Shown here piece after piece: positions 28,707-40,252 of a stretch of 64,000 nt of DNA (positions are counted from its first letter, which is position 1; each line of letters opens with the position of its first letter). Origin of the DNA: Halalkalibacterium ligniniphilum (GTDB lineage: Bacteria; Bacillota; Bacilli; Bacillales; Bacillaceae_D). The position numbers were made by a program, and so were the translations under genes. The notes beneath the pieces were generated by a model. The model worked only from the letters and a program-made list of their open reading frames with translations. It did not search any database and was not told the origin of the DNA. The stretch covers positions 26,170 to 90,169 of the forward strand of contig NZ_ANNK01000076.1 in NCBI RefSeq assembly GCF_000334155.1, read 5' to 3'.

Positions 28707-31700
28707 ATGGGAAAACGAACAAATGTAAAAAAGATACTCGTTATCGGGTCAGGGCCAATTGTCATCGGGCAGGCGGCAGAGTTTGATTATGCTGGAACGC
28801 AAGCTTGTCAAGCGCTAAAAGAGGAAGGCTATGAGGTCATTCTCGTCAATTCCAACCCTGCAACGATCATGACGGATACAACGATGGCAGACAAAGTATA
28901 CATTGAGCCACTAACGTACGAATTTGTTAGCCGCATTATTCGAAAGGAACGTCCAGACGGATTGCTTGCAACGCTCGGGGGACAAACGGGGTTGAATATG
29001 GCTGTAGAGTTAGAGGCATCTGGAATTCTAGCTCAATACCATGTTGAGCTCCTTGGGACAGACCTTGAAGCGATAAAGAAAGCGGAAGACCGTGACTTAT
29101 TCCGTTCACTGATGCATGAGCTTAATGAACCAGTGCCTGATAGTGCGATTATTCACACCTTAGAAGAGGCGTATACGTTTGTTGAGGAAGTTGGCTACCC
29201 GATTATTGTTCGTCCTGCCTACACCCTTGGTGGTACAGGAGGAGGCCTTGTCTACAATGAAGAGGATCTCATTGAGATTGTCTCAAGTGGCTTGAAATAT
29301 AGCCCCGTGACCCAATGTCTAGTGGAAAAAAGCATCGCAGGCTTTAAAGAGGTCGAATACGAAGTGATGCGCGATGGCAAAGATCAAGCGATTGTCGTAT
29401 GTAACATGGAAAACATCGATCCTGTCGGTGTCCATACGGGTGACTCTATCGTGGTTGCGCCAAGCCAGACACTTTCGGATCGAGAATACCAAATGCTACG
29501 AAATTCCTCGTTAAAAATTATTCGTGCCCTTGGAATTGAAGGGGGATGTAACGTTCAATTCGCCCTTGACCCGAATAGCTTCCAATATTATATTATCGAG
29601 GTAAATCCGAGGGTAAGCCGTTCTTCTGCCCTTGCTTCAAAAGCAACAGGCTACCCAATTGCAAAAATTGCGGCAAAGATTGCCGTTGGTTATGGACTAG
29701 ATGAAATTTTAAACCCAATTACGCAAACGACCTATGCAAGCTTTGAACCAGCACTTGATTATGTCGTAACGAAGATTCCACGCTGGCCGTTTGATAAATT
29801 TGAAGCAGCGAATCGTTCTCTTGGGACACAAATGAAGGCAACCGGTGAAGTGATGGCGATTGGACGCAATTTAGAAGAATCACTTTTAAAAGCTATTCGT
29901 TCCCTTGAGGCGGGTGTCTATCATTTAGAGCAAGAGGATGTTTCGAAGCTTGAAAATGAAGAGCTAGAGAAAAAGATTATCAAGCCTGATGATGAACGAC
30001 TTTTCGCGATTGGTGAGGCGCTGCGTCGTGGCTACACGATTGAGCAGCTTTGGAAGCTCTGCAAAATCGACCGTTTTTTCTTACACTCTTTTGCGCGCAT
30101 TGTTGAGCTTGAAAAACAACTAGAAAGTAACCCCAAAAGCCTCGAATGGTTAAGAGAAGCAAAGGAACGAGGGTTTTCTGATATAAAAATTGCGCAGCTG
30201 TGGGAGATGGAAGAGCGAGAGGTCTATGAGCTCCGCCAAGAGCAGCAAATTGTTCCGGTCTATAAGATGGTCGATACATGTGCAGCTGAATTTGCTTCAG
30301 CGACCCCATATTACTACGGAACCTATGAGGAAGAAAATGAATCGACGTGTTCCGATAAGAAGAGCATTCTCGTCCTTGGCTCTGGACCAATACGTATCGG
30401 TCAAGGGATTGAGTTTGATTACGCAACGGTTCATACCGTTTGGGCGATAAAAGAAGCAGGGTATGAAGCGATCATTATTAACAACAATCCTGAAACAGTG
30501 TCTACAGACTTTAGTACATCTGATAAGCTTTACTTTGAACCGCTCACAATTGAAGATGTTATGCACATCGTTGATTTGGAGCAGCCAGAAGGCGTCATCG
30601 TCCAATTTGGCGGACAAACAGCGATTAATCTAGCATCAGAATTAGTCGCTCGTGGGGTTAAGATTATTGGAACGTCTCTAGAAAACATGGACCGGGCTGA
30701 GGATCGTGATAAATTCGAACAAACCTTAATGGAATTATCCATCCCTCAGCCTCTCGGGAAAACGGCAACCTCGGTGGATGAAGCGGTGAAGATCGCAGCT
30801 GAAATTGGCTATCCAGTCCTTGTTCGTCCTTCCTATGTTCTTGGTGGACGTGCAATGGAAATTGTCTACCATGAAAAAGAATTGCTAAATTACATGGCGA
30901 ATGCTGTTAAAATTAATCCGAAGCACCCTGTCTTAATCGATCGCTACATGACAGGGAAAGAATTAGAAGTGGATGCCATTTCTGACGGCAAGGACGTATT
31001 TATCCCTGGAATTATGGAGCATATTGAACGCGCTGGTGTCCATTCAGGTGACTCGATTGCTGTCTATCCTCCACAAACGCTACCTGAGCACCTTAAGCAA
31101 AAAGTCATTGATCGGACTGCGGCCATTGCAAGAGGACTAAATATTATCGGCCTTTTGAATATCCAATTCGTTTGGCATCAAGATGAGGTGTACGTGTTAG
31201 AAGTGAATCCTCGTTCAAGCCGGACGGTTCCGTTCTTAAGTAAAATTACAGGTGTGGCGATGGCAAATGTTGCAACAAAAGCGATGCTTGGTACGCCATT
31301 GAAGGAATTAGGCTATGAAACAGGTTATCATCCAGAACCAAGTGAAGTATCAGTGAAGGTGCCTGTCTTCTCTTTTGCAAAATTACGTCGCGTCGACATT
31401 ACATTAGGACCTGAGATGAAATCAACAGGGGAAGTTATGGGACGGGATAAGACGTTAGAAAAAGCGTTGTATAAGGGATTAATTGCTTCAGGAATGATGA
31501 TTCCAACACATGGAGCGGTACTGTTTACCGTAGCAGATAAAGACAAAGAGGAAGCCCTTAGTCTTGTCCGCCGCTTCCACACGATTGGCTTTAGCATTCT
31601 AGCAACAGAAGGAACAGCAAAGTTAATTGAAGGGGAAAACATTCCAGTTACAACGGTGAATAAAATTGGTGATCAGAAGCCGCATTTGTTAGATGTTATT

Positions 31701-31895
31701 CGAGAAGGGCAAGCGCAATTTGTCATTAATACACTAACGCGCGGCAAGCAGCCCGCTCGAGATGGGTTCAAAATTCGTCGTGAATCAGTGGAAAATGGCG
31801 TTGTTTGCTTAACATCATTAGATACAGCAGAAGCATTGCTACGTGTGTTAGAATCGATTACGTTTTCTTCTGAAAGCATGCCAGCAATGCAGTAA
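28707..31895 (+). CDS. pyrAB: Carbamoyl-phosphate synthase, pyrimidine-specific, large subunit
   Basis: 1062 residues (1071 in B. subtilis). Two homologous ATP-grasp halves are evident: [17 protein letters not shown] near residue 14 and [16 protein letters not shown] near residue 556. Each is followed by a [17 protein letters not shown] ATP-binding stretch. The C-terminal methylglyoxal-synthase-like allosteric domain covers about the last 130 residues. It makes carbamoyl phosphate from bicarbonate, ammonia and 2 ATP. Confidence 0.98.
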   Translation: MGKRTNVKKILVIGSGPIVIGQAAEFDYAGTQACQALKEEGYEVILVNSNPATIMTDTTMADKVYIEPLTYEFVSRIIRKERPDGLLATLGGQTGLNMAVELEASGILAQYHVELLGTDLEAIKKAEDRDLFRSLMHELNEPVPDSAIIHTLEEAYTFVEEVGYPIIVRPAYTLGGTGGGLVYNEEDLIEIVSSGLKYSPVTQCLVEKSIAGFKEVEYEVMRDGKDQAIVVCNMENIDPVGVHTGDSIVVAPSQTLSDREYQMLRNSSLKIIRALGIEGGCNVQFALDPNSFQYYIIEVNPRVSRSSALASKATGYPIAKIAAKIAVGYGLDEILNPITQTTYASFEPALDYVVTKIPRWPFDKFEAANRSLGTQMKATGEVMAIGRNLEESLLKAIRSLEAGVYHLEQEDVSKLENEELEKKIIKPDDERLFAIGEALRRGYTIEQLWKLCKIDRFFLHSFARIVELEKQLESNPKSLEWLREAKERGFSDIKIAQLWEMEEREVYELRQEQQIVPVYKMVDTCAAEFASATPYYYGTYEEENESTCSDKKSILVLGSGPIRIGQGIEFDYATVHTVWAIKEAGYEAIIINNNPETVSTDFSTSDKLYFEPLTIEDVMHIVDLEQPEGVIVQFGGQTAINLASELVARGVKIIGTSLENMDRAEDRDKFEQTLMELSIPQPLGKTATSVDEAVKIAAEIGYPVLVRPSYVLGGRAMEIVYHEKELLNYMANAVKINPKHPVLIDRYMTGKELEVDAISDGKDVFIPGIMEHIERAGVHSGDSIAVYPPQTLPEHLKQKVIDRTAAIARGLNIIGLLNIQFVWHQDEVYVLEVNPRSSRTVPFLSKITGVAMANVATKAMLGTPLKELGYETGYHPEPSEVSVKVPVFSFAKLRRVDITLGPEMKSTGEVMGRDKTLEKALYKGLIASGMMIPTHGAVLFTVADKDKEEALSLVRRFHTIGFSILATEGTAKLIEGENIPVTTVNKIGDQKPHLLDVIREGQAQFVINTLTRGKQPARDGFKIRRESVENGVVCLTSLDTAEALLRVLESITFSSESMPAMQ

Positions 31896-31908
31896 AGGGG
31901 GAGGCTGC

Positions 31909-34308
<2,400 letters not shown>

Positions 34309-34312
<4 letters not shown>

Positions 34313-34941
34313 AAGAGAAAATTGCAAAGCTATTATTAGACATTCAAGCAGTAAGCTTACGTCCAAATGATCCGTTCACCTGGAGTTCGGGGATGAAATC
34401 CCCGATTTATTGTGACAATCGATTAACGATGTCTTTTCCGGCCGTACGAAAAGAAATTGCATTAGGGCTTGAACAGCTTGTGAAGTCCTCGTTCCCTACA
34501 GCTGAAGTGATCGCTGGAACGGCAACTGCTGGCATTCCCCACGCTGCATGGTTGAGTGAGCGTCTTGATTTACCAATGGCCTATGTTCGCAGTAAATCAA
34601 AAGGACATGGAAAAGGAAATCAAATTGAAGGACAAGTAAAAGCAGGACAAAAGGTCGTAATTGTCGAAGATTTAATTTCTACCGGAGGAAGTGTGATTAC
34701 AGCAGCCAATGCACTTCGAGAAGCAGGAGCAGAGGTGGTTGGCGTTGTTGCAATTTTTACATACGGACTTGATAAAGGGAAAGCATTGCTAGAGGATGCA
34801 AAGCTGCCTTATGAGACGCTTTCTGATTATGATGCGCTCATCCAAGTGGCTGAGAGGGAAGGAACGATTTCCGAAGAGGAGCTGACCAAGCTACAAAGCT
34901 GGCGTCAGAATCCTTCCTCAGAAGATTGGTTGAACGGATAA
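34309..34941 (+). CDS. pyrE: Orotate phosphoribosyltransferase
   Basis: Converts orotate and PRPP to OMP. ATG 34309 overlaps the pyrF stop (ATGA) and follows GGGAGGG; 210 residues. The PRPP motif [18 protein letters not shown] is at about residues 112-129, and the orotate-site region [16 protein letters not shown] is intact. It is the last pyrimidine gene; one more gene follows in the same transcript. Confidence 0.97.
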
Positions 34942-34956
34942 AAAGGGTGAAGTGAG

Positions 34957-35646
34957 ATGCGAAAGATGAGCGGAGAAGAATTTGACCCACTTGTGGCGTT
35001 TTTCGATGGAATGGCGCGAACCCAGTGGCTTTCAGCAATCCACGATCAGCTGAAGGAAAAGACAGGTTCATGGAGGAATAAAAAAATCCTTGATGTAGGC
35101 TGTGGCACTGGAAGGCTGTTAGCACGAGGTGTAAATGAGGCGCAATCATTGTCAGGTGTTGATCTATCAAAGCAAATGGTGTTGGCAGCACGAGAGATTT
35201 TAGTGGGGGCAGGGGCAGCGGCGTATTCAAATGTTCAGGAGGCTGATGCTTATGCCTTGCCTTTTGATGGTAAATCTTTCGATGTTGTTCTCTCTACCTG
35301 CGTGATGTTTCTACTACCAGAGCCTGAAAAAGGGCTTAAGGAAATGGCACGTGTCGTTCGCTCAGGTGGCGTGCTCGGCATGCTAAATCCGACCCATCTT
35401 ATGAATCCAGCTCAAGCCGCACGTTTTTGTGAGACCCATCAAATTAATGGCTTTGAACAAAAAACAATGCTCCAATGGTCGAATGTATCAACAAGGCGGC
35501 ATCGCTATGATGCATCGGAATTAAGTTCAATATTACAGTCACTTGGGGCAAACAGGATCACTCATCATCCCGTTTTAGATGGATTGGCACTGATAACAGT
35601 GGCAAGATTGTATAATGAAGGAACAGGGAACCTTTCTATGAAATGA
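34957..35646 (+). CDS. Class I SAM-dependent methyltransferase
   Basis: 229 residues from ATG 34957, 15 bases after pyrE and so probably transcribed with it. The SAM-binding motif ILDVGCGTGRLL is at about residues 44-55 and the motif II region ADAYALPFDGKSFDVVLS follows. This is the Methyltransf_11-type fold found in many small-molecule methyltransferases. The substrate is unknown and the gene is not part of the B. subtilis pyr operon. Its last codons and stop form half of a very stable terminator hairpin. Confidence 0.85.
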   Translation: MRKMSGEEFDPLVAFFDGMARTQWLSAIHDQLKEKTGSWRNKKILDVGCGTGRLLARGVNEAQSLSGVDLSKQMVLAAREILVGAGAAAYSNVQEADAYALPFDGKSFDVVLSTCVMFLLPEPEKGLKEMARVVRSGGVLGMLNPTHLMNPAQAARFCETHQINGFEQKTMLQWSNVSTRRHRYDASELSSILQSLGANRITHHPVLDGLALITVARLYNEGTGNLSMK

Positions 35647-35662
35647 AAGGTTCCCTGTTTGC
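35622..35662. terminator. Bidirectional terminator overlapping the methyltransferase stop
   Basis: A perfect 15-bp stem pairs 35622-35636 (AACAGGGAACCTTTC) with 35645-35659 around the loop TATGAAAT. The TGA stop (35644-35646) is at the loop-stem junction. It ends the pyr transcript and can serve the convergent oxidoreductase gene, whose stop is at 35677. Confidence 0.85.
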
Positions 35663-35676
35663 TTTCGCATTTTATG

Positions 35677-38028
35677 TTATTCACTTACACTCATATCAAG
35701 CTCTTCAATTCGCTTTTCTAGATAACGCTTATCCTTGTGCGCATGGAAGATTTCTGCTTTTTCAACAATGACACTTGTATTGTATTCAGGAATTTGAGCA
35801 TATTTTTCATAGACTCCTTTAGGAAGAAGCATGTTTCCTTCAGGCCAGTAGACGGCAATGTTACCATCCTTCGTGTCACCAAAGCGAGCCTTTCCTTGGA
35901 AGGTACCAAATTGATTATACACAACAATCGCGTCACCATCACGAATGTCAAGCTTTTTACCGTCAGCTTCACTCATAATGACATCATAGCGATCTGCGCC
36001 GTTAAATGGGTCCTTTTCACTGTAGACCATTGAGTTAAACTGCTTTCCACGGCGGCTTGTTACAAAGAAATGACCTTCCGTTTTACGATTTTCTGGCAGA
36101 TCAATCGCAAGTAAGTTTCCACGACCATCTGCTGTTGGGCAAATGCCGTCTTCACAAAGCCAAGCACCACCCCATTGGAAGACATCACCACGTTTTTTCA
36201 AGTGTTGAATGCCGTCATAGTTCGGGTTCGCAACAGCAATTTCATCACGAATTTGTTGTGCATTTTCAAAGTTTACGAGGTGGCTTCTTTCTGGATCGAC
36301 ACGTTTCGCAAGGTCAACGTAAATTTCCCATTCTGAACGAGCTTCCTCAATTCTTGGTCCTTTAATTTCTGGACTAAAATAGACCATCCGTTCCGTACTC
36401 GTAGATGTGCCACCACCAGGCTGCTCGTAACGAGTCATAGCTGGCAGAACAATGACCTCTTCTTTGGCATCAACAAGAGTGGATGTGTTAAAAATGATGT
36501 CTTGGTGAACACGGAGTTCAACGTTTTCCAGTACCTCTTTAATGAAATCAGGGTCTGGCATTGTTTCTAAGAAGTTACCGCCACTTGTGTAGAATAGACG
36601 AACTTTACGCTCGTGGTCATCAGGAAGAAGAACATTCTCAAGCGTTGTTCCAACTGAATCTCCTTGCCATTTCGGAATCTCAAATCCCCAAATTTTTTCC
36701 ATTCTCTCAATGTTTTTCGGCTCAAAATCACCACCAGGTAAGACGAATGGATCTGCACCCATTTCACCGGAACCTTGAACGCCACTATGGCCACGAATTG
36801 GCATTACGCCACAATGCTTGCGTCCGATAAATCCACGTAGCATCGCAATGTTTGCGACTTGAGAAATATTATCGGTTGCAAAACGGTGTTGTGTCAGTCC
36901 CATACTCCAAATAAAGACACCAGATTTTGATTTGGCAAGTAGTTGTGCAAGCTCAAGCATACGCTCTTTCGTGAGACCAGATGAAGCTTCAAGATCCGCC
37001 CAATCCAAGCTCATCACATGCTTCTTCAATTCATCAAATCCATTCGTGTGCTCTTGAACAAACTGATGATCAATTGCTGAGCCAGGATTTGCTTCTTCCA
37101 TTTCAAACCAATGCTTCATGATCCCGTTCATAAAGGCGATGTCTCCACCGATGTTAACTTGATACACATCATCGACAATTTGCGTACCGAAGAGGGCGCT
37201 TTCTGGAATGGAAGGAATCCAATATTTTTCCATCGCTGGCTCACGATATGGGTTAATCATAATAATCTTTGTTCCTGCTTTTTTCGCAGCATACATGTAC
37301 TTTGTAGAAACCGGTTGGTTGTTGGCAGCTACAGAACCCCAGAATACAAGGACGTCTGTTCCGATCCAGTCTTGGTAGTTACAGCTTGATGCACCAATTC
37401 CAAGTGAACGCTTTAAGGCTGTTTTACTAGGGGAGTGACAGATTCTTGAAGCGTTATCAATGTTGTTTGTTCCTAAGAAACGAGCAACCTTTGCAGCGGT
37501 ATAATACACTTCATTTGTAATACCACGAGCCGTTAAATAAAAAGCAAGCTGTTTCGGATCAATGCTTTTAATTTTGGCTGCGATTCGATTTAACGCTTCA
37601 TCCCAAGAAATACGAGTAAATTTATTTTCACCAGGTTTTCTTGAAAGTGGGTAAGGAATCCGTCCAAGCTTACGTAATTCTGTACTATCCATTGAACGTA
37701 ATTTTTCAACGTCTTCAAACCACTTTGGATCCATTGCTGGCATTGTATTCAAACGAAGTACGTTTAGACGCGTTGTACAAAGGTGAGGACCTGCCAGCGT
37801 TTGATCTTGTAAACCTGATACGCCTAAGGCACAGCCATCACAAACACCTTGAGTCAAAATACGATATGCATAGGCTAGATTGTCTTTGTTATCTACTGCA
37901 ACTTTAATTGTGTCACGAATGTGCTTTGGTTTCACTTTTCCAAGGCCCATTGGGGTTTTACCAGCCCAAAGTGAAGGGTCCCATTTTTTGTCCAGTTTAA
38001 TTGGTCCATTATGTTTTGTTTTTCCCAT
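35677..38028 (-). CDS. FdhF/YdeP-family molybdopterin oxidoreductase (putative formate dehydrogenase)
   Basis: 783 residues from ATG 38028, after AAAGGATG; an ATG at 38037 sits too close to that site. It is a molybdopterin oxidoreductase of the Fdhalpha-like/YdeP type. Cysteines 63, 66 and 84 in GVCDGCALG and HLCTTRL suggest an Fe-S site with unusual spacing. Cys197 in SRICHSPS takes the place of the catalytic Sec/Cys of formate dehydrogenases. The molybdopterin-binding C-terminal domain starts near residue 640 (HFFVTSRRGKQFNSM). No signal peptide is seen, so it is cytoplasmic. Neighbouring fdhD, moaA and an OFA transporter argue for formate oxidation, but the substrate of YdeP-type enzymes is not settled. 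Confidence 0.88.
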   Translation of the reverse strand: MGKTKHNGPIKLDKKWDPSLWAGKTPMGLGKVKPKHIRDTIKVAVDNKDNLAYAYRILTQGVCDGCALGVSGLQDQTLAGPHLCTTRLNVLRLNTMPAMDPKWFEDVEKLRSMDSTELRKLGRIPYPLSRKPGENKFTRISWDEALNRIAAKIKSIDPKQLAFYLTARGITNEVYYTAAKVARFLGTNNIDNASRICHSPSKTALKRSLGIGASSCNYQDWIGTDVLVFWGSVAANNQPVSTKYMYAAKKAGTKIIMINPYREPAMEKYWIPSIPESALFGTQIVDDVYQVNIGGDIAFMNGIMKHWFEMEEANPGSAIDHQFVQEHTNGFDELKKHVMSLDWADLEASSGLTKERMLELAQLLAKSKSGVFIWSMGLTQHRFATDNISQVANIAMLRGFIGRKHCGVMPIRGHSGVQGSGEMGADPFVLPGGDFEPKNIERMEKIWGFEIPKWQGDSVGTTLENVLLPDDHERKVRLFYTSGGNFLETMPDPDFIKEVLENVELRVHQDIIFNTSTLVDAKEEVIVLPAMTRYEQPGGGTSTSTERMVYFSPEIKGPRIEEARSEWEIYVDLAKRVDPERSHLVNFENAQQIRDEIAVANPNYDGIQHLKKRGDVFQWGGAWLCEDGICPTADGRGNLLAIDLPENRKTEGHFFVTSRRGKQFNSMVYSEKDPFNGADRYDVIMSEADGKKLDIRDGDAIVVYNQFGTFQGKARFGDTKDGNIAVYWPEGNMLLPKGVYEKYAQIPEYNTSVIVEKAEIFHAHKDKRYLEKRIEELDMSVSE

Positions 38029-38065
38029 TTGTATCATCCTTTCTATAGGGAAGAATCGCTCTCAA

Positions 38066-38219
38066 AGAAAAAACCGCTGTCATTCGTTCAATGATCAAAT
38101 CAAATAGTTCAACGAATATCCAGCGGTTAGTCTTTAACAGGGTCGCTATCAAGTGCTAACGTTATCTATATGTTGTTGGGGATTCTGCAGCAAACAGGAA
38201 CGCTATTTGTGTCAGAATC
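38066..38219 (-). promoter_or_regulatory. Tandem-hairpin leader RNA with terminator upstream of the oxidoreductase gene
   Basis: Read on the minus strand. Hairpin 1 (38219-38181) has a 7-bp outer stem GAUUCUG/CAGAAUC, a 3x3 internal loop and a 7-bp inner stem CAAAUAG/CUGUUUG with loop CGUUC. Hairpin 2 (38160-38126) has GUUAG/CUAAC, a 3x3 internal loop, and UUGAUAG/CUGUUAA with loop CGACC. The terminator pairs AACCGCTG (38128-38121) with its complement at 38079-38072, with an inner 7-bp stem and a U-run. AAC of hairpin 2 is also the start of the terminator. No clear promoter is seen upstream. Confidence 0.75.
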
Positions 38220-38293
38220 ATACGTAGTACATATCGAATAAGTATGACGAGCCCTTTTTTGCACACCTTACAATAAGTGAGGCTTACGTGCTG

Positions 38294-38656
38294 TTAATGC
38301 TTTGAAAATTTGTCTTCAATGTTTTCATCAAAGACGAAAATTGACATGCCGAAATCTCGTTCAATATCAATGTCAACAAATAAATCGAGGAAGTTACACC
38401 CAAGAAACTGCTCCATATCGACTGGACGATTTTTTCGGTACATCTCTTTTACCATTTCTGTCCGAGCAGAGCGAAGCATTTGCTTTCCTTCGTCTGCACT
38501 CGCAATAAATTTTTCGACAGGGGACAGATTGCCTTCCATTTCACAAATTGCCCAATTCTTGCAAAACGTCGTGTTGATTTTACTAGGTCCTTTGCCCATA
38601 TGCTTTTTACGAAAAGCACGTACAAGGTTGCTGAATTCAGCTTCATATTTATTCAT
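38294..38656 (-). CDS. DUF2294 (MpsC-like) family protein
   Basis: 120 residues, ATG 38656, with AAAGGG about 12 bases upstream. Family features are EFSNLVRAFRKKHMGKGP near the N-terminus, the central KTTFCKNWAICEMEG-like stretch (here NTTFCKNWAICEMEG) and DVDIERDFGMSIFVF-like C-terminal sequence. DUF2294 proteins (B. subtilis YbcI; Pfam name MpsC) occur beside formate dehydrogenase and bicarbonate/Na-transport genes, but their activity is unknown. No signal peptide or membrane segment is seen. It lies between the transporter and the oxidoreductase, all on the minus strand. Confidence 0.78.
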   Translation of the reverse strand: MNKYEAEFSNLVRAFRKKHMGKGPSKINTTFCKNWAICEMEGNLSPVEKFIASADEGKQMLRSARTEMVKEMYRKNRPVDMEQFLGCNFLDLFVDIDIERDFGMSIFVFDENIEDKFSKH

Positions 38657-38754
38657 TGCGTTGTCAACCCTTTACAAGAAGCGCTCTTAATTTAGTATAT
38701 AATGAAAATGCTTCTGTTTCTAATAAATAATGGTAGTATTCAACGCGGAACTTG
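38657..38754 (-). other. Intergenic spacer between DUF2294 gene and transporter gene
   Basis: On the minus strand it contains AACTTG...CAAGTT just at the transporter stop and a TATACT box at about 38697-38702 that could be a -10 element for the DUF2294 gene. No good -35 is present. A separate promoter is possible but not proven. Confidence 0.3.
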
Positions 38755-40023
38755 TCAACTCGCAAGTTCTTGTTGCTTTTGTGCTTCACGCAATTTGCGG
38801 ATGTCTAGACGAATAATTAATGAAACCGCTAATGCGATAACAAACATACCGACGAAAATATAAAGGGTTCCAGCATAGCTATTCGTTGCTTCACGAACCA
38901 TTGAGGCAATGGTTGGTCCAACAAGACCTGCAAGCGCCCATGCAGTAAGAATATATCCGTGAATTGCTCCAAGCTGTTTCGTACCAAAGAGGTCGCCAAT
39001 ATAGGCTGGAATGGAAGCAAATCCACCGCCATAGCATGTTAAGATTAAGAATAAAATGAGCTGGAAGGCAAGTGCCTGTGTGATGCTTGGTAAAACAAGA
39101 AATGAAACAATTTGAATCGCGAAAAAGGCTGTATAAACATTTGGACGTCCAACGTAATCAGAAATCGATGCCCAGCCAATCCGACCAAGTCCGTTAAAGA
39201 GACCCATGAGTCCAACCATTGTTGCAGCAGCAGCAGCAGACATGCCTGTAATTTCTTGTGCCATTGGGGAAGCAACCGCAAGAATGGCGATACCACATGT
39301 TACATTAATAAAGAGCATAATCCAAAGGAACCAGAAGCGTTTTGTTTTAACGGCTTCATTTGCCATAAGCTGAGAAAGATCAGCAACCGGCTTGCTTTCT
39401 CCTGACTCAACCTTTTCTTTAAAGCCAGCAGGCATCCATCCTTTTGGAGGAGGTGCGATGTAAGACGCAGCACTGACCATAACAACTAAGTAAATCGCTC
39501 CTAAAATATAGAAGGTAGATGAAATTCCAACAGAGCTAATTAATGAGTTCATAATCGGACTAAAAACTAAAGAAGCAAAACCAAACCCCATAATGGCCAT
39601 TCCAGTCGCAAGTCCTCTACGGTCAGGGAACCATTTGACAAGGGTAGATACAGGTGTGATGTAACCAACACCTAAACCAATACCACCAAGAACCCCATAG
39701 GTTATGTACAGTAACCAAAGGGATTCAATGCTAACCGCAAATCCGGCACCGAGTGTACCAGCACCAAAAAATGCTGCAGATACGAGACCAGATACTCGTG
39801 GACCGTATTTTTCGACAAAGTGTCCCATGAATGCAGCTGAAATCCCTAAAAATGCAATCGCAATACTAAAGGTGATTGAAACCTGTGTAAGAGACCAGTT
39901 AAATGTCTTAGATAAAGGATTGGTAAATACGCTCCATGCATAGACTGATCCGATTGAAATATGAATCCCAACCGCTGCAAGTGCAATTAACCAACGATTT
40001 TTTGTTGTTTCCATTCTCTTCAT
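38755..40023 (-). CDS. OFA-family MFS transporter (oxalate/formate antiporter type)
   Basis: 422 residues with 12 predicted membrane segments. ATG 40023 after GGGGAG is used because the next ATG lies closer to unconserved sequence. OFA signatures include IHISIGSVYAWSVF in the first segment, GHFVEKYGPR, the RRGLATGMAIMGFG loop and the central AIYLVVM/PPPKGW motif. The family includes OxlT and monocarboxylate carriers such as YhjX, so formate, oxalate or pyruvate are candidate substrates. It has its own promoter and a 220-nt structured leader resembling that of the oxidoreductase. Confidence 0.88.
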   Translation of the reverse strand: MKRMETTKNRWLIALAAVGIHISIGSVYAWSVFTNPLSKTFNWSLTQVSITFSIAIAFLGISAAFMGHFVEKYGPRVSGLVSAAFFGAGTLGAGFAVSIESLWLLYITYGVLGGIGLGVGYITPVSTLVKWFPDRRGLATGMAIMGFGFASLVFSPIMNSLISSVGISSTFYILGAIYLVVMVSAASYIAPPPKGWMPAGFKEKVESGESKPVADLSQLMANEAVKTKRFWFLWIMLFINVTCGIAILAVASPMAQEITGMSAAAAATMVGLMGLFNGLGRIGWASISDYVGRPNVYTAFFAIQIVSFLVLPSITQALAFQLILFLILTCYGGGFASIPAYIGDLFGTKQLGAIHGYILTAWALAGLVGPTIASMVREATNSYAGTLYIFVGMFVIALAVSLIIRLDIRKLREAQKQQELAS

Positions 40024-40050
40024 TCAACTCCCCATTTTCAATTTTCTCAC

Positions 40051-40219
40051 AAAAAAACCATCGCATCTCAAACGACCCGTCATTGAGAACAAGGATCGTA
40101 ATTTGAAATGCGACGGTTAGCCAAACAGCAGGCGCGCTACTTTTGAACCAATCGTGCAAACTTACTTTCTTACCATTCAGGATAATCGGCGACAGGTTCG
40201 CTATCCCGGTTTCATCCTG
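40051..40219 (-). promoter_or_regulatory. Tandem-hairpin leader RNA with terminator upstream of the OFA transporter gene
   Basis: Read on the minus strand. Hairpin 1 (40219-40178) has outer stem CAGGAU/AUCCUG and inner stem CGGGAUAG/CUGUCGCCG with loop CGAAC. Hairpin 2 (40154-40111) has outer CGAUUGGUU/AACCGUCG and inner CAAAAGUAG/CUGCUGUUUG with loop CGCGC. Both inner stems carry a bulged G at the same place. The terminator pairs 40118-40102 with 40072-40056 (15 bp, 2 mismatches), then a U-run. All eight bases AACCGUCG of hairpin 2 are also the terminator's 5' arm. Confidence 0.78.
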
Positions 40220-40252
40220 CGTTGAAATGTTGCAAATTTGTGAACTAGGACG

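Noticed and set aside
38262..38292. Terminator for the DUF2294 gene
   Set aside because: The GCAC/GTGC stem is followed on the minus strand by an A-run rather than a T-run, so it is not a standard terminator in that direction.
38066..40219. Assignment of the two leaders to the molybdenum-cofactor riboswitch
   Set aside because: The gene context fits, but the tandem hairpins with UAG-CGNNC-CUG tips do not resemble the single multi-branched Moco RNA architecture as I know it.
38126..40219. Assignment of the hairpins as ANTAR-protein targets
   Set aside because: Two hairpins plus terminator is the ANTAR layout, and AGCGNN would have A1 and G4, but then the loop would be closed by a U/C mismatch. 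The better fold pairs UAG with CUG and leaves a pentaloop. No ANTAR gene is in the window. Kept only as a comparison.
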